From positions 1 to 64,000 of the forward strand of contig CALURR010000005.1 in NCBI GenBank assembly GCA_944323195.1: DNA of 64,000 nucleotides. The letters are read 5' to 3'. Within the stretch, counting starts at the first letter, position 1. Every line of letters begins with the position of its first letter. Under the pieces are notes generated by a model. It searched no databases and was not told the DNA's origin. It worked only from the letters and a program-made list of their open reading frames with translations. The DNA comes from Candidatus Gastranaerophilales bacterium (GTDB lineage Bacteria; Cyanobacteriota; Vampirovibrionia; Gastranaerophilales; Gastranaerophilaceae). The position numbers and the translations under genes were made by a program. Positions 1 through 10,217 of this stretch are shown here, piece after piece.

Positions 1-660
1 GCTCCTGTGGAGTTTTGCTATAGCAAAACATATATAACTTGGGCGTAAGCCCAATAATTATGAGGCAGGCGGAAGTTTTCTTCTTTTCGATTCACTTTTC
101 TTCTTTTTCATTTCGCCGTTTGAGAGAAAAAAGAAGAAAAGTGAAGAATTACTTAAAGGCAAAAGAGGTTTTACTATTCATTAGACCCTGAAACGAGTTC
201 AGGGTGACAAAGAAGCTATTGCGCGCACCCCAAGGGTATTTCCAATCTCTGAAGCTCATAAGTTCGCTAAGGGATTGTGGGCATCGGTCATCAACTGCTC
301 TATCGTCGAGGCTCAACGCCTCAACGATTATCGCACCGGCTTACGCTTTCTTTCCGCCTGTGGGTATCTCGGCTCTGTTCGGCTAAAGTCTCCTCACAGC
401 CTCAATTATCCTACGGCGGTATCGTACGGTTTCAATAAAGACAAGCTCAACGCTTGTCTTGAAATGCTCCTGAGGAAATCAAAGATTTCCACGTCGCCAT
501 GGTATGGTATCCGCACTTGGCACGAGCTCAACGCTCCTGCCTTCGTGCTCCACACACCCATGCCCAAAACTGCGCTTACTAAGCCAAGTCTGGCTAAGTT
601 CGCTTGTTTTGGGTTTTTCACACACGGCTATCGCTTTCTTTTTCGACCCAGATATAGGTT
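1..660. repeat. Hairpin-rich non-coding block
   Basis: No convincing gene is visible and base composition is less AT-rich than the rest of the window. Perfect or near-perfect inverted repeats follow each other: 12-29 (18-base palindrome), 39-54 (6-bp stem, GTAA loop), 91-145 (about 19-bp stem), 186-204 (7-bp stem CCCTGAA, loop ACGAG), 302-328, 438-460 (9-bp stem), 474-490 (7-bp stem, AAA loop), 524-536 and 578-599. Open frames here have proline/serine/leucine-rich translations unlike the neighbouring genes, so I read them as chance. The block resembles clustered REP-like intergenic elements. Whether it is mobile, transcribed or the debris of an older element cannot be told from one copy. It may continue to the left of the window. 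Confidence 0.6.
302..536. repeat. Three hairpins sharing the core GCTCAACGC
   Basis: The nine bases GCTCAACGC occur at 311-319, 445-453 and 526-534. Each time they form the top of a stem-loop with loop TCAAC. The stems differ: GAGGC/GCCTC (308-322, extended by ATCGT/ACGAT at 302-306 and 324-328), AAGACAAGC/GCTTGTCTT (438-460) and GAGC/GCTC (524-536). A constant loop on variable but complementary stems suggests that structure is kept. It is not proof that the sequence is transcribed. Confidence 0.6.
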
Positions 661-998
661 TGCTCATATATAGATTTAAAAGGGTTATATTGAAAATCAT
701 TATTTATAAAAGGGTTTGAGGCTTTTTTGTCATATTTTTTTGCTTTATGTAATAAAAATTTCATATATCTTAGCATATTCTTACCTCCATAGTTAAGGGG
801 TCTATTTTATTATCGCAGTTTTTCAATTTTTTAAATTGCCCGATAGTATAAATTTATCCTTAGTTGATTATGCCGAGTTGAAAAAATAATATTATTCTTT
901 TGGAATAATAACCCTGCTACGTCATTTAGATGATTTTTATTCTATATATAAATTGATTTATGCTAGAATAAGGTCGATAAGGGGAGATATTATTTTAT
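661..998. other. AT-rich intergenic region before the efflux operon
   Basis: No gene is supported in this stretch. It contains a perfect 8-bp inverted repeat, TATTATTC (890-897) and GAATAATA (903-910), about 90 bases before the first gene. That repeat could be an operator or a short hairpin. The promoter of the efflux operon lies at the right end. Confidence 0.5.
961..969 (+). promoter_or_regulatory. Extended -10 promoter of the efflux operon
   Basis: The sequence TGC-TAGAAT is an extended -10 box with only a weak -35 upstream. Transcription would start near 976. The leader carries a GGGGAG ribosome binding site (981-986) about 12 bases before the ATG at 999. Confidence 0.5.
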
Positions 999-2162
999 AT
1001 GAAAAAAGTACTGATTATTGCATCAGCAGTCATTTTGACTTTAATTTTAATTAGATTTTCTATTACTAAATATGGCGAATATTCAAGAGCTAAATCACTT
1101 GCTATGACCTCAACTCCAACAGTTGAATTGGCGGAAGTTAAAGAAATAGATGTTTATAAATCTATTGAAATCCCTGGGCGTGTTCAATCAATGAACAAGG
1201 TTGATTTAGTTGCTCGTATAGACGGTTATCTTCAAAAGAAACATTTTAATGAAGGTGATTTTGTTAAAAAAGGACAGGTTCTTTTCACAATTGAACCTAC
1301 TCAATATTTAAACGCTCTAAATAAAGCAAAAGCAGATTTGCAAAATGCAAAGGCAACTTTATATAAAGCGCAAAGAGATTATGATAGAGGCAGTGAATTA
1401 GTCAAAAAGGATTTCATTTCAAAATCTACTTATGATGGCTTATATGCCGATAAAATGGCAGCAGCTGCCGCTGTTAAATCTGCAAGTGCGCAATTAGCCG
1501 AAGCTCAAAGAAATTATGGCTATACTTCAATAAAAGCTCCTGTTGATGGTAAAATTGGTTCTTTGCAAATTCAAGAAGGAAATTACGTTACTATCTCATC
1601 AGGAACATTGGCTACAATTACGAAAACAAATCCGATATATGTAAAATATAGCGTTGATTCAAAATTGTTTGAAGAATTAAGAGAAAAAGACTTTATTCCG
1701 AAAAAAGGTTCTACTCCAATTAAGGTTGATGTGATTTTGCCAAATGGTGAAACATATCCAATTAAAGGGGTACAAGATTTTTGGGATAATCAGATTTCAA
1801 CAACCACCGGTACAATTGATTTTAGAGCAACTTTTAATAACAACGATAATATCTTAATTCCGGGGGATTTTGTTAAAGTAAAAGTTTATTCAAATCAAAA
1901 AAATAGGGTTCTTGTGGTTCCTCAAGATGTTGTTTTGCAAGATTCAAGAGGAAGATATGTTTATACTGTTTCAAATGATAAAACAGTTTCGCAAAAATAC
2001 TTTGAAGATGGCGGTCAATATGAAAATTATTGGATAATTAAAGACGGTCTTGTATTGAATGATAAATATATTGCAACAAGTTTGACAAAATTAATGCCAA
2101 AAATGCCTGTTAAAGTTGCACAAAAAGAACAAAATACATCTGACACAGACAATAAAAAATAG
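999..2162 (+). CDS. RND efflux periplasmic adaptor (membrane fusion protein)
   Basis: Adaptor subunit of a tripartite drug/solvent efflux pump, linking the inner-membrane RND transporter to the outer-membrane channel across the periplasm. The N terminus has one hydrophobic segment (residues 4-22) without a lipobox cysteine, so it is probably membrane-anchored rather than a lipoprotein. Two half-lipoyl motifs flank a long alpha-helical hairpin: about residues 60-100 (GYLQKKHFNEGDFVKKGQ) and 183-215 (KAPVDGKIGSLQIQEGNYV). Beta-barrel and membrane-proximal domains follow. The length (387 aa) is normal for AcrA/MexE proteins. It is first in a three-gene operon, with 18 bases before the transporter gene. 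Confidence 0.93.
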   Translation: MKKVLIIASAVILTLILIRFSITKYGEYSRAKSLAMTSTPTVELAEVKEIDVYKSIEIPGRVQSMNKVDLVARIDGYLQKKHFNEGDFVKKGQVLFTIEPTQYLNALNKAKADLQNAKATLYKAQRDYDRGSELVKKDFISKSTYDGLYADKMAAAAAVKSASAQLAEAQRNYGYTSIKAPVDGKIGSLQIQEGNYVTISSGTLATITKTNPIYVKYSVDSKLFEELREKDFIPKKGSTPIKVDVILPNGETYPIKGVQDFWDNQISTTTGTIDFRATFNNNDNILIPGDFVKVKVYSNQKNRVLVVPQDVVLQDSRGRYVYTVSNDKTVSQKYFEDGGQYENYWIIKDGLVLNDKYIATSLTKLMPKMPVKVAQKEQNTSDTDNKK

Positions 2163-2180
2163 AAAGTAATAAAAGAATAT

Positions 2181-5100
2181 ATGTTTTCATCTAAATTTTT
2201 TATAGAACGTCCAAGATTTGCATTTGTAGTGTCTATTGTAATAATGCTGATAGGTTTTATTGCAATGAAGAGTCTGCCTTTGGAAGAATATCCCACAATT
2301 ACACCTCCACAGGTTACAGTTAGTGCAACATATATGGGTGCAAGTTCAGATGTTATTGAATCAACCGTTGCAGCTCCGATTGAATCAGCAGTAAATGGCG
2401 TTGAGAGAATGTTATATATGACCTCTGATTCAAAAGACGGACAGTATAAACTAACAATATATTTTGAAGTAGGGTCAGACCCTGATATGAACGTAGTAAA
2501 TGTTCAAAATAAAGTTTCTTTGGTAACTTCAAGATTGCCATCTGATGTATCAAGATACGGTTTGACTGTTAAACAAAACACGAGCGGCGGCGGTTTATTA
2601 TATTATGGTATATATTCGCCTGATAATTCAGTTGATTTGGTTACTTTGTCAAATTATGCCTCTATTTATTTAAAAGATGAATTAGCTCGTATATATGGCG
2701 TTGCCGAAGTTCAAGTTTTTGGCGGCAAAGATTATTCAATGAGAGTTTGGCTGGATAGCCAAAAAATGGCAGCTTTAAATGTTTCGCCATCGGAAGTTTC
2801 AGCGGCAATTACTGCCCAAAATGCGCAAGTTTCAGCAGGGTCGTTGGGTAATGAGCCATTAGTTAATAAACCTGATATGGCTTTGACATTAAGGACTCCT
2901 GGGCGTTTAAAAACAAAAGAAGAATTTGAAAATATTATTATAAGATCTGATAAATATGGTCAAGCAATTAAATTATCAGATATAGCTCGTGTTGAGCTTG
3001 CAGGTGAAAATTATGTAACAAATGGTATGGTAGATAATAAATCTGTTGCTGTTATGTCTGTTATGCAATTGTCATATGCAAATGCGATTGATGTAGCTAC
3101 TAAATGTAATAAAAAAATGGAAGAATTATCTAAATCTTTCCCTGAAGGGATTGAATATTCTGTTTTCCACAATGCAACAGATTCTGTTAAAGACTCCTTA
3201 GCTGAAGTTACAGAAGCAATTATTTTAGCGGTTCTTATTGTTGTAGCTACAGTATATTTGTTCTTGGGCGACTGGAGAGCCAGTATTGTACCATTTTGCG
3301 CAATTCCTGTATCTTTAATCGGTACATTTGCAGCTTTTGCGGTATTAGGTTTTTCAATTAATACGTTGACTCTTTTTGGCTTGGTACTAGCGGTTGGTAC
3401 GGTTGTAGATGACGCTATTGTTGTTGTTGAAAATGTACAAAGACATATTGAAAGAGGTCTAAAACCAAAAGAAGCAGCTATAATATCCATGGAAGAAGTA
3501 TCAGGCGCTGTTATTGCAACATCATTGGTATTGATGGCGGTATTTGTTCCTGTTGCATTTATTCCGGGGATTACAGGTAAAATGTATCAACAGTTTGCTG
3601 TAACAATTGCAGTTTCTGTTGGTATTTCAACAATTATGGCGCTAACTTTGGCTCCTGCTTTGTGTGCAATTTTCTTAAGAAGCAAAGAAGATATGCCGCA
3701 GAGAAGTTATTATGATAAATATAGAGAGTTATATAAAGATTATTGGAAAGACAAAAATAGCTTAAAAGGTTTTGATTTAGTTAAAGCGTGGGGTGAGTTT
3801 TTGGCCTATGCTTGGGATGTATCTTTAAAGAAATTTGACAGAGCTTTTGAAAGAACTAAAACAAGTTTCTTGGAAGGTTCAAAATATTTTATTGAAACAC
3901 CCAAAAGAACAATAATTACATATTTTATACTTATAGTGGCGCTGATTGGTATGTTTAAATTAATTCCATCAGGATTTTTGCCAACAGAAGATTCAGGCGC
4001 CGTATTTACCAATGTTCAATTGAAAGACGGTACTTCTTTAGCTAAAACAACGGAAATGGTTAGTTCATATACTGATGATTTACTAAAAACTCCAGGGGTT
4101 CATTCAGTTCTATCAATGATTGGTTTCCAAGGGCAAAACACAGCGATTTTAATTGCTCATTTAGATAACTGGAAAACAAGATTAAAACCTAAGTTTATAC
4201 AATCTTTGTTTATGTCAAAAGAAGAAAAAGAAAAACAATCGCACAAATCAATAGATGATATTATAGCTAGTGCTAACGGGTTGAGTGCAAAATATCCAAA
4301 TGCAACTATGTATGCGTTTGTTCCTCCTGCAATTACGGGTTTGTCTATGTTTGGCGGTTTTGAATATCAATTATTGGACAAAGGAGAAAGAACTCCTCAA
4401 GAGCTTCACAATGAAGCAAAAAAATTAATCCAAAAAGCTAATCAAAATCCAAAATTGACAAGCGTATTTACCCAATATAACTCACAAACACCTCAATTAA
4501 TGGTTAACATTGATTATCAAAAAATATTAGCTCAAGGTATAGATATTAACGATGTTTATACTGCGCTATCAAGCCAATTTGGTACATATTATGTTAACGA
4601 CTTTAATTTATACGGGCGTGTATTTAGGGTTATGATGCAAGCTAGTGAAGAATATCGTTCAACTATTAATTCAATAGATAAAGTATATGTTAAAACTGCA
4701 TCAGGTGCTTCTGCTCCACTATCTTCTATAATCAGAATAGAACCAACAGTTGGTCCTTATGATATTACCAGATTTAACATGTATAAATCTGTTCCAATTC
4801 AAGGCTCTCCTGCCAAAGGTCAATCCTCAGGTAATGCCATTAAGGAAATGGAAAAATTATCTAAAGAAAATTTACCTGAAGATATGGGTTTTGCTTGGTC
4901 AGGAACATCTTTGCAAGAAATTGAATCAGCAGGGCAAACAGGTGTAGTTTTATTAATGGCCTTAACATTTGTATATTTATTCTTGGTTGCATTATATGAA
5001 AGCTGGATGTTGCCAATAGGTGTTATGTTAATTGCTCCTATTGCAATGTTGGGTGCAATATTGTTCCAATATTTGTGGGGTCTATCTTTAGACTTATATG

Positions 5101-5483
5101 CTCAAATTGGGCTTATTATGTTAATTGGTTTGGCTGCAAAACAAGCAATTTTGATTATCGAATTTGCTAAAACTGAACATGATGAAAATGGCTTACCTAT
5201 AATTGAAGCTGCTGAAAAGGCTGCAAAAACAAGATTTAGAGCGGTAATGATGACTGTTTTGGCTTTCATATTTGGTATATTGCCTCTTGTTTTTGCGGTT
5301 GGCCCTGGGTCTAATTCCAGACAGTCACTTGGCGTAACCGTATTTGGCGGGATGACAGCGGCTGCTATCATTGGTACGATAATGGTGCCGGCATTTTATG
5401 TAGTAATACAAAAATTAAGAGAAGATACTAAAAATAAATGTCATAATAAAGATAAAGGGGCAGAAAGAAAGAATGAAGAATAA
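2181..5483 (+). CDS. RND (HAE-1/AcrB-type) multidrug efflux transporter
   Basis: Proton-driven inner-membrane pump. The family signature in transmembrane helix 4 is present with the proton-relay pair D410-D411 ([14 protein letters not shown]). The matching lysine of helix 10 is K987 ([13 protein letters not shown]). The protein is 1100 aa, slightly longer than AcrB (about 1050), partly because of a charged cytoplasmic insert near residues 505-570. The usual twelve helices and two large periplasmic loops are visible. The substrate cannot be told from sequence. The gene overlaps the start of the TolC-like gene by 11 bases, which indicates translational coupling. No dedicated TetR/MarR regulator is adjacent. 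Confidence 0.95.
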   Translation: MFSSKFFIERPRFAFVVSIVIMLIGFIAMKSLPLEEYPTITPPQVTVSATYMGASSDVIESTVAAPIESAVNGVERMLYMTSDSKDGQYKLTIYFEVGSDPDMNVVNVQNKVSLVTSRLPSDVSRYGLTVKQNTSGGGLLYYGIYSPDNSVDLVTLSNYASIYLKDELARIYGVAEVQVFGGKDYSMRVWLDSQKMAALNVSPSEVSAAITAQNAQVSAGSLGNEPLVNKPDMALTLRTPGRLKTKEEFENIIIRSDKYGQAIKLSDIARVELAGENYVTNGMVDNKSVAVMSVMQLSYANAIDVATKCNKKMEELSKSFPEGIEYSVFHNATDSVKDSLAEVTEAIILAVLIVVATVYLFLGDWRASIVPFCAIPVSLIGTFAAFAVLGFSINTLTLFGLVLAVGTVVDDAIVVVENVQRHIERGLKPKEAAIISMEEVSGAVIATSLVLMAVFVPVAFIPGITGKMYQQFAVTIAVSVGISTIMALTLAPALCAIFLRSKEDMPQRSYYDKYRELYKDYWKDKNSLKGFDLVKAWGEFLAYAWDVSLKKFDRAFERTKTSFLEGSKYFIETPKRTIITYFILIVALIGMFKLIPSGFLPTEDSGAVFTNVQLKDGTSLAKTTEMVSSYTDDLLKTPGVHSVLSMIGFQGQNTAILIAHLDNWKTRLKPKFIQSLFMSKEEKEKQSHKSIDDIIASANGLSAKYPNATMYAFVPPAITGLSMFGGFEYQLLDKGERTPQELHNEAKKLIQKANQNPKLTSVFTQYNSQTPQLMVNIDYQKILAQGIDINDVYTALSSQFGTYYVNDFNLYGRVFRVMMQASEEYRSTINSIDKVYVKTASGASAPLSSIIRIEPTVGPYDITRFNMYKSVPIQGSPAKGQSSGNAIKEMEKLSKENLPEDMGFAWSGTSLQEIESAGQTGVVLLMALTFVYLFLVALYESWMLPIGVMLIAPIAMLGAILFQYLWGLSLDLYAQIGLIMLIGLAAKQAILIIEFAKTEHDENGLPIIEAAEKAAKTRFRAVMMTVLAFIFGILPLVFAVGPGSNSRQSLGVTVFGGMTAAAIIGTIMVPAFYVVIQKLREDTKNKCHNKDKGAERKNEE

Positions 5484-7020
5484 ATTTAAAATTTCATTTA
5501 TTATTCTTTGTCTTTTGTTGACAACATTAGGCGCATATTGCGATGAGGATAACAACAAAGATTTAGATGTGGGTAAAAGTATTTTCAAAAAAGAAAAGAA
5601 AGAAAAGAAGCCCAAAAAGGTTAAAGTTAAACCTGCAAAGTTAAAAAAACAATATCAAGTTACAGATAAAGTAAAACAAGAATATTCAATTCCAACTGAT
5701 ATTTACATGAATGTTGGCGAAAAAAGTGATAAAGTTGTTAAGCTTGAAGGCGGAGTTTCAAAATCAATCGAGCTAAACATGGCAGATTGTCTTGAGCTTG
5801 CTTTAATAAATAGTCCTAAGATTAAAGCAGCTTATGCTAAATCTGAAATTGCTAAATATAAAAAATGGGAAACGCTTTCAGGTTATACTCCAAGCCTTGA
5901 TTGGTCAACGTCAATTAATCATAACATGCCTGACCTTAGTATGATTAGAAATATGAAAGCAAGTGCTTTTAATAAATATACTCTTGGTCAAATAGGTATC
6001 AAACAGCTTGTTTGGGACTTTGGTTACACTCAAAATCAATATACAATTGATAAAATTTCATATGAAAAATCTAAAACAGATATAGATACAACAGTAAATG
6101 AGGTTGTGTGTGCTGTTAAAGATGCATACTATAACCTTTTATATGCTTTTGATAAAAAGAGGGTAGCTCAAGAAACTCTTGATAATTATACAAAAACATA
6201 TCATCAAGCAATGGCATTTTGGGAAGTAGGAACAAAAACAAAAGTTGATGTTTTGTTTGCCCAAACAAATATGGAAGATGCAAGAGCGCAGTTGATTTCA
6301 GCTGAAAATAATGTTGATATTGCTTATTCTCAATTAAATAATGCAATGGGATTGCCATTTACTGACCCATATATGATAGATACATCATTAAGATATGAAC
6401 CTGTATCTATAACTATGAGAGAAGCGGTTGAAATAGCTAACGAATCTCGTCCGGATTTAAAAGGGGCTATGCTTAATGTAGATGCTGCTAATCAGGGAGT
6501 TAAATTGGCTTGGAAGACTTTTTTACCAAGTCTTGAATTTCAGGCAAATTTTGCAAAAGGCGGTGTAGACAGTTGGACAGACAGAGATTGGTATAATTAT
6601 GGCGGATTTTTGACTTTTCCTACTGTAAACCCTGTTCTAATTAGAAATCAAATTAAAGAAGCAAAAGCAACCTATCAACAAGTGCAATATGATACAAAAG
6701 CACAGATAAATGATATTTATTATGAAATTCAATCAGTTTATACAAGATTAAAAGACGCAAAAGCAAGAATACCTGTTGCGAAAACTGCTATGGATAAGGC
6801 GATTGAAAATTATGAATTAACTTCAGGCAGATATAAAGTTGGCTACGGTGATGTAATTGAACTAAAAGATGCGCAAGTTGCGCTTGCAACTGCTAAAATG
6901 AATTACTATCAAACAATTTATGATTATAATTCAGCAAGAGCAAATCTTGAAAAATCAATTGGTCAAACCCTAAAACCTGATACATCTGAATTGATTGACA
7001 ATTCATCAGATGATATTTAA
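5473..7020 (+). CDS. TolC-family outer membrane efflux protein
   Basis: Outer-membrane channel completing the tripartite pump. It has a cleavable-looking signal peptide (residues 1-24, [15 protein letters not shown]) and then a lysine-rich segment (about 30-65) that is unusual for the family. Two repeated OEP domains follow; the first begins near residue 105 ([23 protein letters not shown]). The alternating coiled-coil and strand pattern is typical of TolC. The length of 515 aa is normal. It is last in the operon, and its stop overlaps by four bases the stop of the convergent small membrane gene. Confidence 0.93.
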   Translation: MKNKFKISFIILCLLLTTLGAYCDEDNNKDLDVGKSIFKKEKKEKKPKKVKVKPAKLKKQYQVTDKVKQEYSIPTDIYMNVGEKSDKVVKLEGGVSKSIELNMADCLELALINSPKIKAAYAKSEIAKYKKWETLSGYTPSLDWSTSINHNMPDLSMIRNMKASAFNKYTLGQIGIKQLVWDFGYTQNQYTIDKISYEKSKTDIDTTVNEVVCAVKDAYYNLLYAFDKKRVAQETLDNYTKTYHQAMAFWEVGTKTKVDVLFAQTNMEDARAQLISAENNVDIAYSQLNNAMGLPFTDPYMIDTSLRYEPVSITMREAVEIANESRPDLKGAMLNVDAANQGVKLAWKTFLPSLEFQANFAKGGVDSWTDRDWYNYGGFLTFPTVNPVLIRNQIKEAKATYQQVQYDTKAQINDIYYEIQSVYTRLKDAKARIPVAKTAMDKAIENYELTSGRYKVGYGDVIELKDAQVALATAKMNYYQTIYDYNSARANLEKSIGQTLKPDTSELIDNSSDDI

Positions 7021-7286
7021 AAAATTAAAGGATAGAATTTAACAAAGCATAGATAATAAAATATTGCTATGATTATTATTTTTATTTGTTCAAGATAAAA
7101 TTTTGGTGAAAACAGATAAAAAATGCTTGCTGTTAGCATTAAGAAAAACTCAACCTGAACAAAAATATATTCTTTAATATGAAAAGAGGTTTTAAATTTT
7201 ATAAGCGCAGGCAGAAAAGTTATACAAAACATTGCCCCTATAAGCAAAATTGAACCAATCAAAAAATATTTTGTTTGTCTTTTCAT
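7017..7286 (-). CDS. Small membrane protein, unknown
   Basis: An 89-residue protein with about three hydrophobic helices (residues 8-29, 40-60 and 67-86) and few charged residues. I do not recognise a family. It lies 3 bases after the stop of the second WYL-type regulator, so it is probably co-transcribed with the two regulators. Its 3' end overlaps the tolC-like gene. A function in the membrane linked to those regulators is only a guess. Confidence 0.55.
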   Translation of the reverse strand: MKRQTKYFLIGSILLIGAMFCITFLPALIKFKTSFHIKEYIFVQVEFFLMLTASIFYLFSPKFYLEQIKIIIIAIFYYLCFVKFYPLIF

Positions 7287-7289
7287 TTT

Positions 7290-8162
7290 TTAAAATCCGC
7301 TTTTTAGTTTTTGTAGAGAATCATTTATCAAATTTTGAAATTCTTTTGTAACATCTTTTGGAAATAATATTCTACATAATATATCATAGCGCAATAATCT
7401 TTTAAATAAAATATTTTTATCGGAACTTGAATTTGCAACTACAATTTTATTTGCTTGTTTTTCTATAAGCCTTTCGTCCTCTTTTAAGACGTAGCTCTTT
7501 GCTAATCTGCCATATAGTTCAAAAATTATTTCTTTTTTATATTCAATATTATCTTTGCTTTCGTCAATTGGAATAATTTTTACTATGTCTTCAATTGGTA
7601 TAGTTTTATTTTCGTTTTTTATTTCGTCATAAAAATGGAAATATATATTGCTTTCGTTTCGTTTTATTTTAATTGGTTTTAAAATATAGGTTTTCTCAGA
7701 CAGAGTCATTATTTTTGTTATTTTATTTTTATTTATGAATTCTTCAAATGCACTGATTTTATTGCTATAATCCATATAATTTTTTGTTTTTTTAAACAAT
7801 TCAATTTTGTTTAATGTTTCATCGTATTTTTCCTTTGAAGAAAAAAGAAGAATTTTTTTAAGGGCAGTTGTTAGGTTTTTTGTTCTTTTTTTACTGGATG
7901 AAAAATATGATAGTGTTATAAGATGAGCAATTAAACTGGTGTCTAAACTTGTTAAATTAAAATTATTACTAAATGCTTTGATTTTGTAATATGGGCCATC
8001 TTTTATAATTTCAAAATTAGCATGTTTGATTTCAGTGAGATGTTTAAAAAACGCACCTGATTTAATATTATATTTTTCAATTATTTCATCTTTATTTGAG
8101 TATTTTTTTATTAGCTCATAAAGAATTTTAATTGAATTTTTATCTGTTGATTTATTTGTCAT
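7290..8162 (-). CDS. Probable WYL-domain transcriptional regulator
   Basis: A 290-residue protein. The N-terminal 70 residues look like a helix-turn-helix (KILYELIKKYSNKDEIIEKY). The middle and C-terminal parts have the layout of WYL/WCX proteins, in which a ligand-binding SH3-like domain controls DNA binding. It is co-directional with the related upstream gene and overlaps it by 11 bases. The two share architecture and are probably an old tandem duplication or a hetero-oligomer pair. The WYL tripeptide itself is degenerate here, so the assignment rests on layout and neighbour similarity. Confidence 0.55.
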   Translation of the reverse strand: MTNKSTDKNSIKILYELIKKYSNKDEIIEKYNIKSGAFFKHLTEIKHANFEIIKDGPYYKIKAFSNNFNLTSLDTSLIAHLITLSYFSSSKKRTKNLTTALKKILLFSSKEKYDETLNKIELFKKTKNYMDYSNKISAFEEFINKNKITKIMTLSEKTYILKPIKIKRNESNIYFHFYDEIKNENKTIPIEDIVKIIPIDESKDNIEYKKEIIFELYGRLAKSYVLKEDERLIEKQANKIVVANSSSDKNILFKRLLRYDILCRILFPKDVTKEFQNLINDSLQKLKSGF

Positions 8163-9039
8163 AAGCTTTTTTCAAAATTTCCAGTTTTTCAATTATTGCG
8201 TCTTTAATTTTTCCTTCTGAAATATAAACCACATCAGGGCAAAATTCAAATAGTCTTTGAATAAGATAAAATTCGTCTGTTATCGGGGTTTCAATTGTAT
8301 AATAATTTTCATCTTCGTTTATGATTTTTTCTTTTAAATCTTTTGGAGCCTTTTGCCAAGTTTCTTTTAGAATTTTGTATGTTATTGTTTCTGTTTCAAT
8401 ATTAAATATAAGTTTTTTTCTGATTATTTTTTTAATCATGTAAATTCTATCAATCGGGAGTTTTGAAAAAGTTTTTGTACCTTCCATTATTCCTTCAAGA
8501 TAGAGTCTTTGAGAGGTTTTGGATGGTTTTATTTTATCAACATGATATTCAATTAGTTTATTTGTGCCATAAGGGAGAATGTAGTCAATTAAAATAACAT
8601 CTTTGTTTTTGCAATGATTTTCAAGTTTATATATCAAATCCCAATTTAGTTCTGAATAATACGCAAAATCCATTAATTCATATTTTAAATTTTCATTTTC
8701 AATCAATTTAGAGATTTTATAATAAAACCTCATGAGCATTCTTATAATTTTGTAGTTTTTTTCGCTTAAGATTAGTTTTTTAATATCATTAAGAGCTTTG
8801 ATATTGTCTTTTGTTAGATTAAATTCGTAATTTGAGCAATCAATGTAAAAATTTAATCCGGCTTTTTTGATGCTTATATTGTTATCTTTTAATTTCTTTA
8901 GATAATTGTTTAATGTGGCAAGTGAAATTTCATTGTTTTGCAGTTTAAATTTTTCTAAGATTTCTTTTTTGCTTAGTTTGTTTTCTAATAATAAGTTTGC
9001 TAAAAATAGCGTATTATATGTGCTTTTAGCGTAGTTCAT
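8152..9039 (-). CDS. WYL-domain transcriptional regulator
   Basis: A 295-residue protein of YafY/DeoR-like layout. It has an N-terminal winged helix (about 10-65, LSKKEILEKFKLQNNEISL), a central WYL-like domain (about 145-215, with VILIDYILPYGTNKLIEYHV and PIDRIYMIKKI) and a C-terminal WCX-type region. Such proteins bind nucleic acid or nucleotide ligands and regulate stress or defence genes in other bacteria. It is first of a three-gene minus-strand operon with a second similar regulator and a small membrane protein, divergent from rpsA. The target is unknown. Confidence 0.65.
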   Translation of the reverse strand: MNYAKSTYNTLFLANLLLENKLSKKEILEKFKLQNNEISLATLNNYLKKLKDNNISIKKAGLNFYIDCSNYEFNLTKDNIKALNDIKKLILSEKNYKIIRMLMRFYYKISKLIENENLKYELMDFAYYSELNWDLIYKLENHCKNKDVILIDYILPYGTNKLIEYHVDKIKPSKTSQRLYLEGIMEGTKTFSKLPIDRIYMIKKIIRKKLIFNIETETITYKILKETWQKAPKDLKEKIINEDENYYTIETPITDEFYLIQRLFEFCPDVVYISEGKIKDAIIEKLEILKKAYDK

Positions 9040-9185
9040 ATTAAGATTATAATAAAAAAATTTAATGGCTCAAATGAGGGTTTTATATTCGTACAAATGT
9101 AGTAAATTAACATTGAAATGGCTTAAATTTAGCTAAAAACATATATAATAGGATTTATAAATACGGCTTTATAAGGATTGATACT

Positions 9186-10217
9186 ATGATTAGCGATATT
9201 GAATTTGAGCAACTGATTGAAAAATATAATTATTCTTATAAACCAAAAGAAATTGTTAAAGGGAGAGTTGTTGGTTATGACGGAAATTATGTTTTAGTTG
9301 ATATTCATACTAAAACTGCTGCAAAATGTCCCTTAGGCGAGGTTTTAATATCAAAAGAGCAAGATATTAAAGATATTTTAAAGTTAAATGAAGAATATGA
9401 TTTTGTTATAAACACCCCTGAAGACGAAGATGGAGTTTTTTATTTGTCACATAGAAAGGTTATGCTTGTAAATAACCTTGAAAAGCTTGAAGAAAAATTT
9501 AAAAATGACGAAATTGTTATAGGCTCTATAATTTCAATAGTAAAAGGCGGTGTATGTGTTAATGTTATGGGGATAAAGGGTTTTGTACCATCATCTCAAT
9601 TAAAAATCGAACAAGCTAAAATCGGGCAGGAATTAGAGCTTAAAATTTTGGCTCTTGATATGAATAAGAGTAATTTTGTTTTATCGAATAAAAAAGTTTA
9701 CCAAGAATCAATTGAAAATGTTAAAAAGGAAATTATAGATACAGTTGAGCTTAACATGGTTGTAAAAGGCAGGGTTGTAAGAATAACTGATTTTGGAGCT
9801 TTTGTTGATATAGGAGGACTTGATGCCTTATTGCCATTATCTCAAATATCTTGGAGTTGGATTGATAATCCAAGTGATGTTTTGGAATTAAATGAAAAAA
9901 TTGATGTTGAAATTATTGCAATAGATAAAGAAAAACAAAGAATTTCTTTAAGCTTAAAATCTTTAGAACAAAATCCTTGGATTGAAGCAAAAGATAATCT
10001 TGAACCGGATAAAATAATAAAGGGAAAAGTGGTTAGAATTAAGCCTTTTGGGGCTTTTGTCGAGGTTTATCCAAAAGTTGAGGGTTTATTAAATAAACAC
10101 CAACTTCAAGAATATAAGAAAAAAAATAACAGAGATTTAGCTGAACAAGACATTATTGATGTTATTATTAAAAAATTTGATATAGACAATCAAAAAATTA
10201 ATCTTGATTTAGTTTAA
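9186..10217 (+). CDS. rpsA: Ribosomal protein S1-type RNA-binding protein
   Basis: RNA-binding protein of the 30S subunit that helps load mRNA. Four S1 (OB-fold) repeats can be seen: about residues 20-90 (GRVVGYDGNYVLVDIHTKT), 110-175 (GSIISIVKGGVCVNVMGIKGF), 190-262 (GRVVRITDFGAFVDIGGLDA) and 277-343 (GKVVRIKPFGAFVEVYPKVEG). Repeat 3 is closest to the consensus. At 343 aa it is close to the short S1 proteins of Cyanobacteria rather than the six-repeat 557-aa proteobacterial form. The ribosome binding site is AAGGA, 8-9 bases before the ATG. The 3' end overlaps the convergent methyltransferase gene by 20 bases. Confidence 0.88.
   Translation: MISDIEFEQLIEKYNYSYKPKEIVKGRVVGYDGNYVLVDIHTKTAAKCPLGEVLISKEQDIKDILKLNEEYDFVINTPEDEDGVFYLSHRKVMLVNNLEKLEEKFKNDEIVIGSIISIVKGGVCVNVMGIKGFVPSSQLKIEQAKIGQELELKILALDMNKSNFVLSNKKVYQESIENVKKEIIDTVELNMVVKGRVVRITDFGAFVDIGGLDALLPLSQISWSWIDNPSDVLELNEKIDVEIIAIDKEKQRISLSLKSLEQNPWIEAKDNLEPDKIIKGKVVRIKPFGAFVEVYPKVEGLLNKHQLQEYKKKNNRDLAEQDIIDVIIKKFDIDNQKINLDLV

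Noticed and set aside
275-673. Open frame of 132 codons and smaller frames in both directions
   Set aside because: It lies within the hairpin block, has no ribosome binding site, an unusual proline/serine/histidine composition, and frames open in several registers at once.
3011-3490. Long antisense open frame inside the RND transporter gene
   Set aside because: It is the shadow of a strongly conserved coding region, with no ribosome binding site or recognisable protein.
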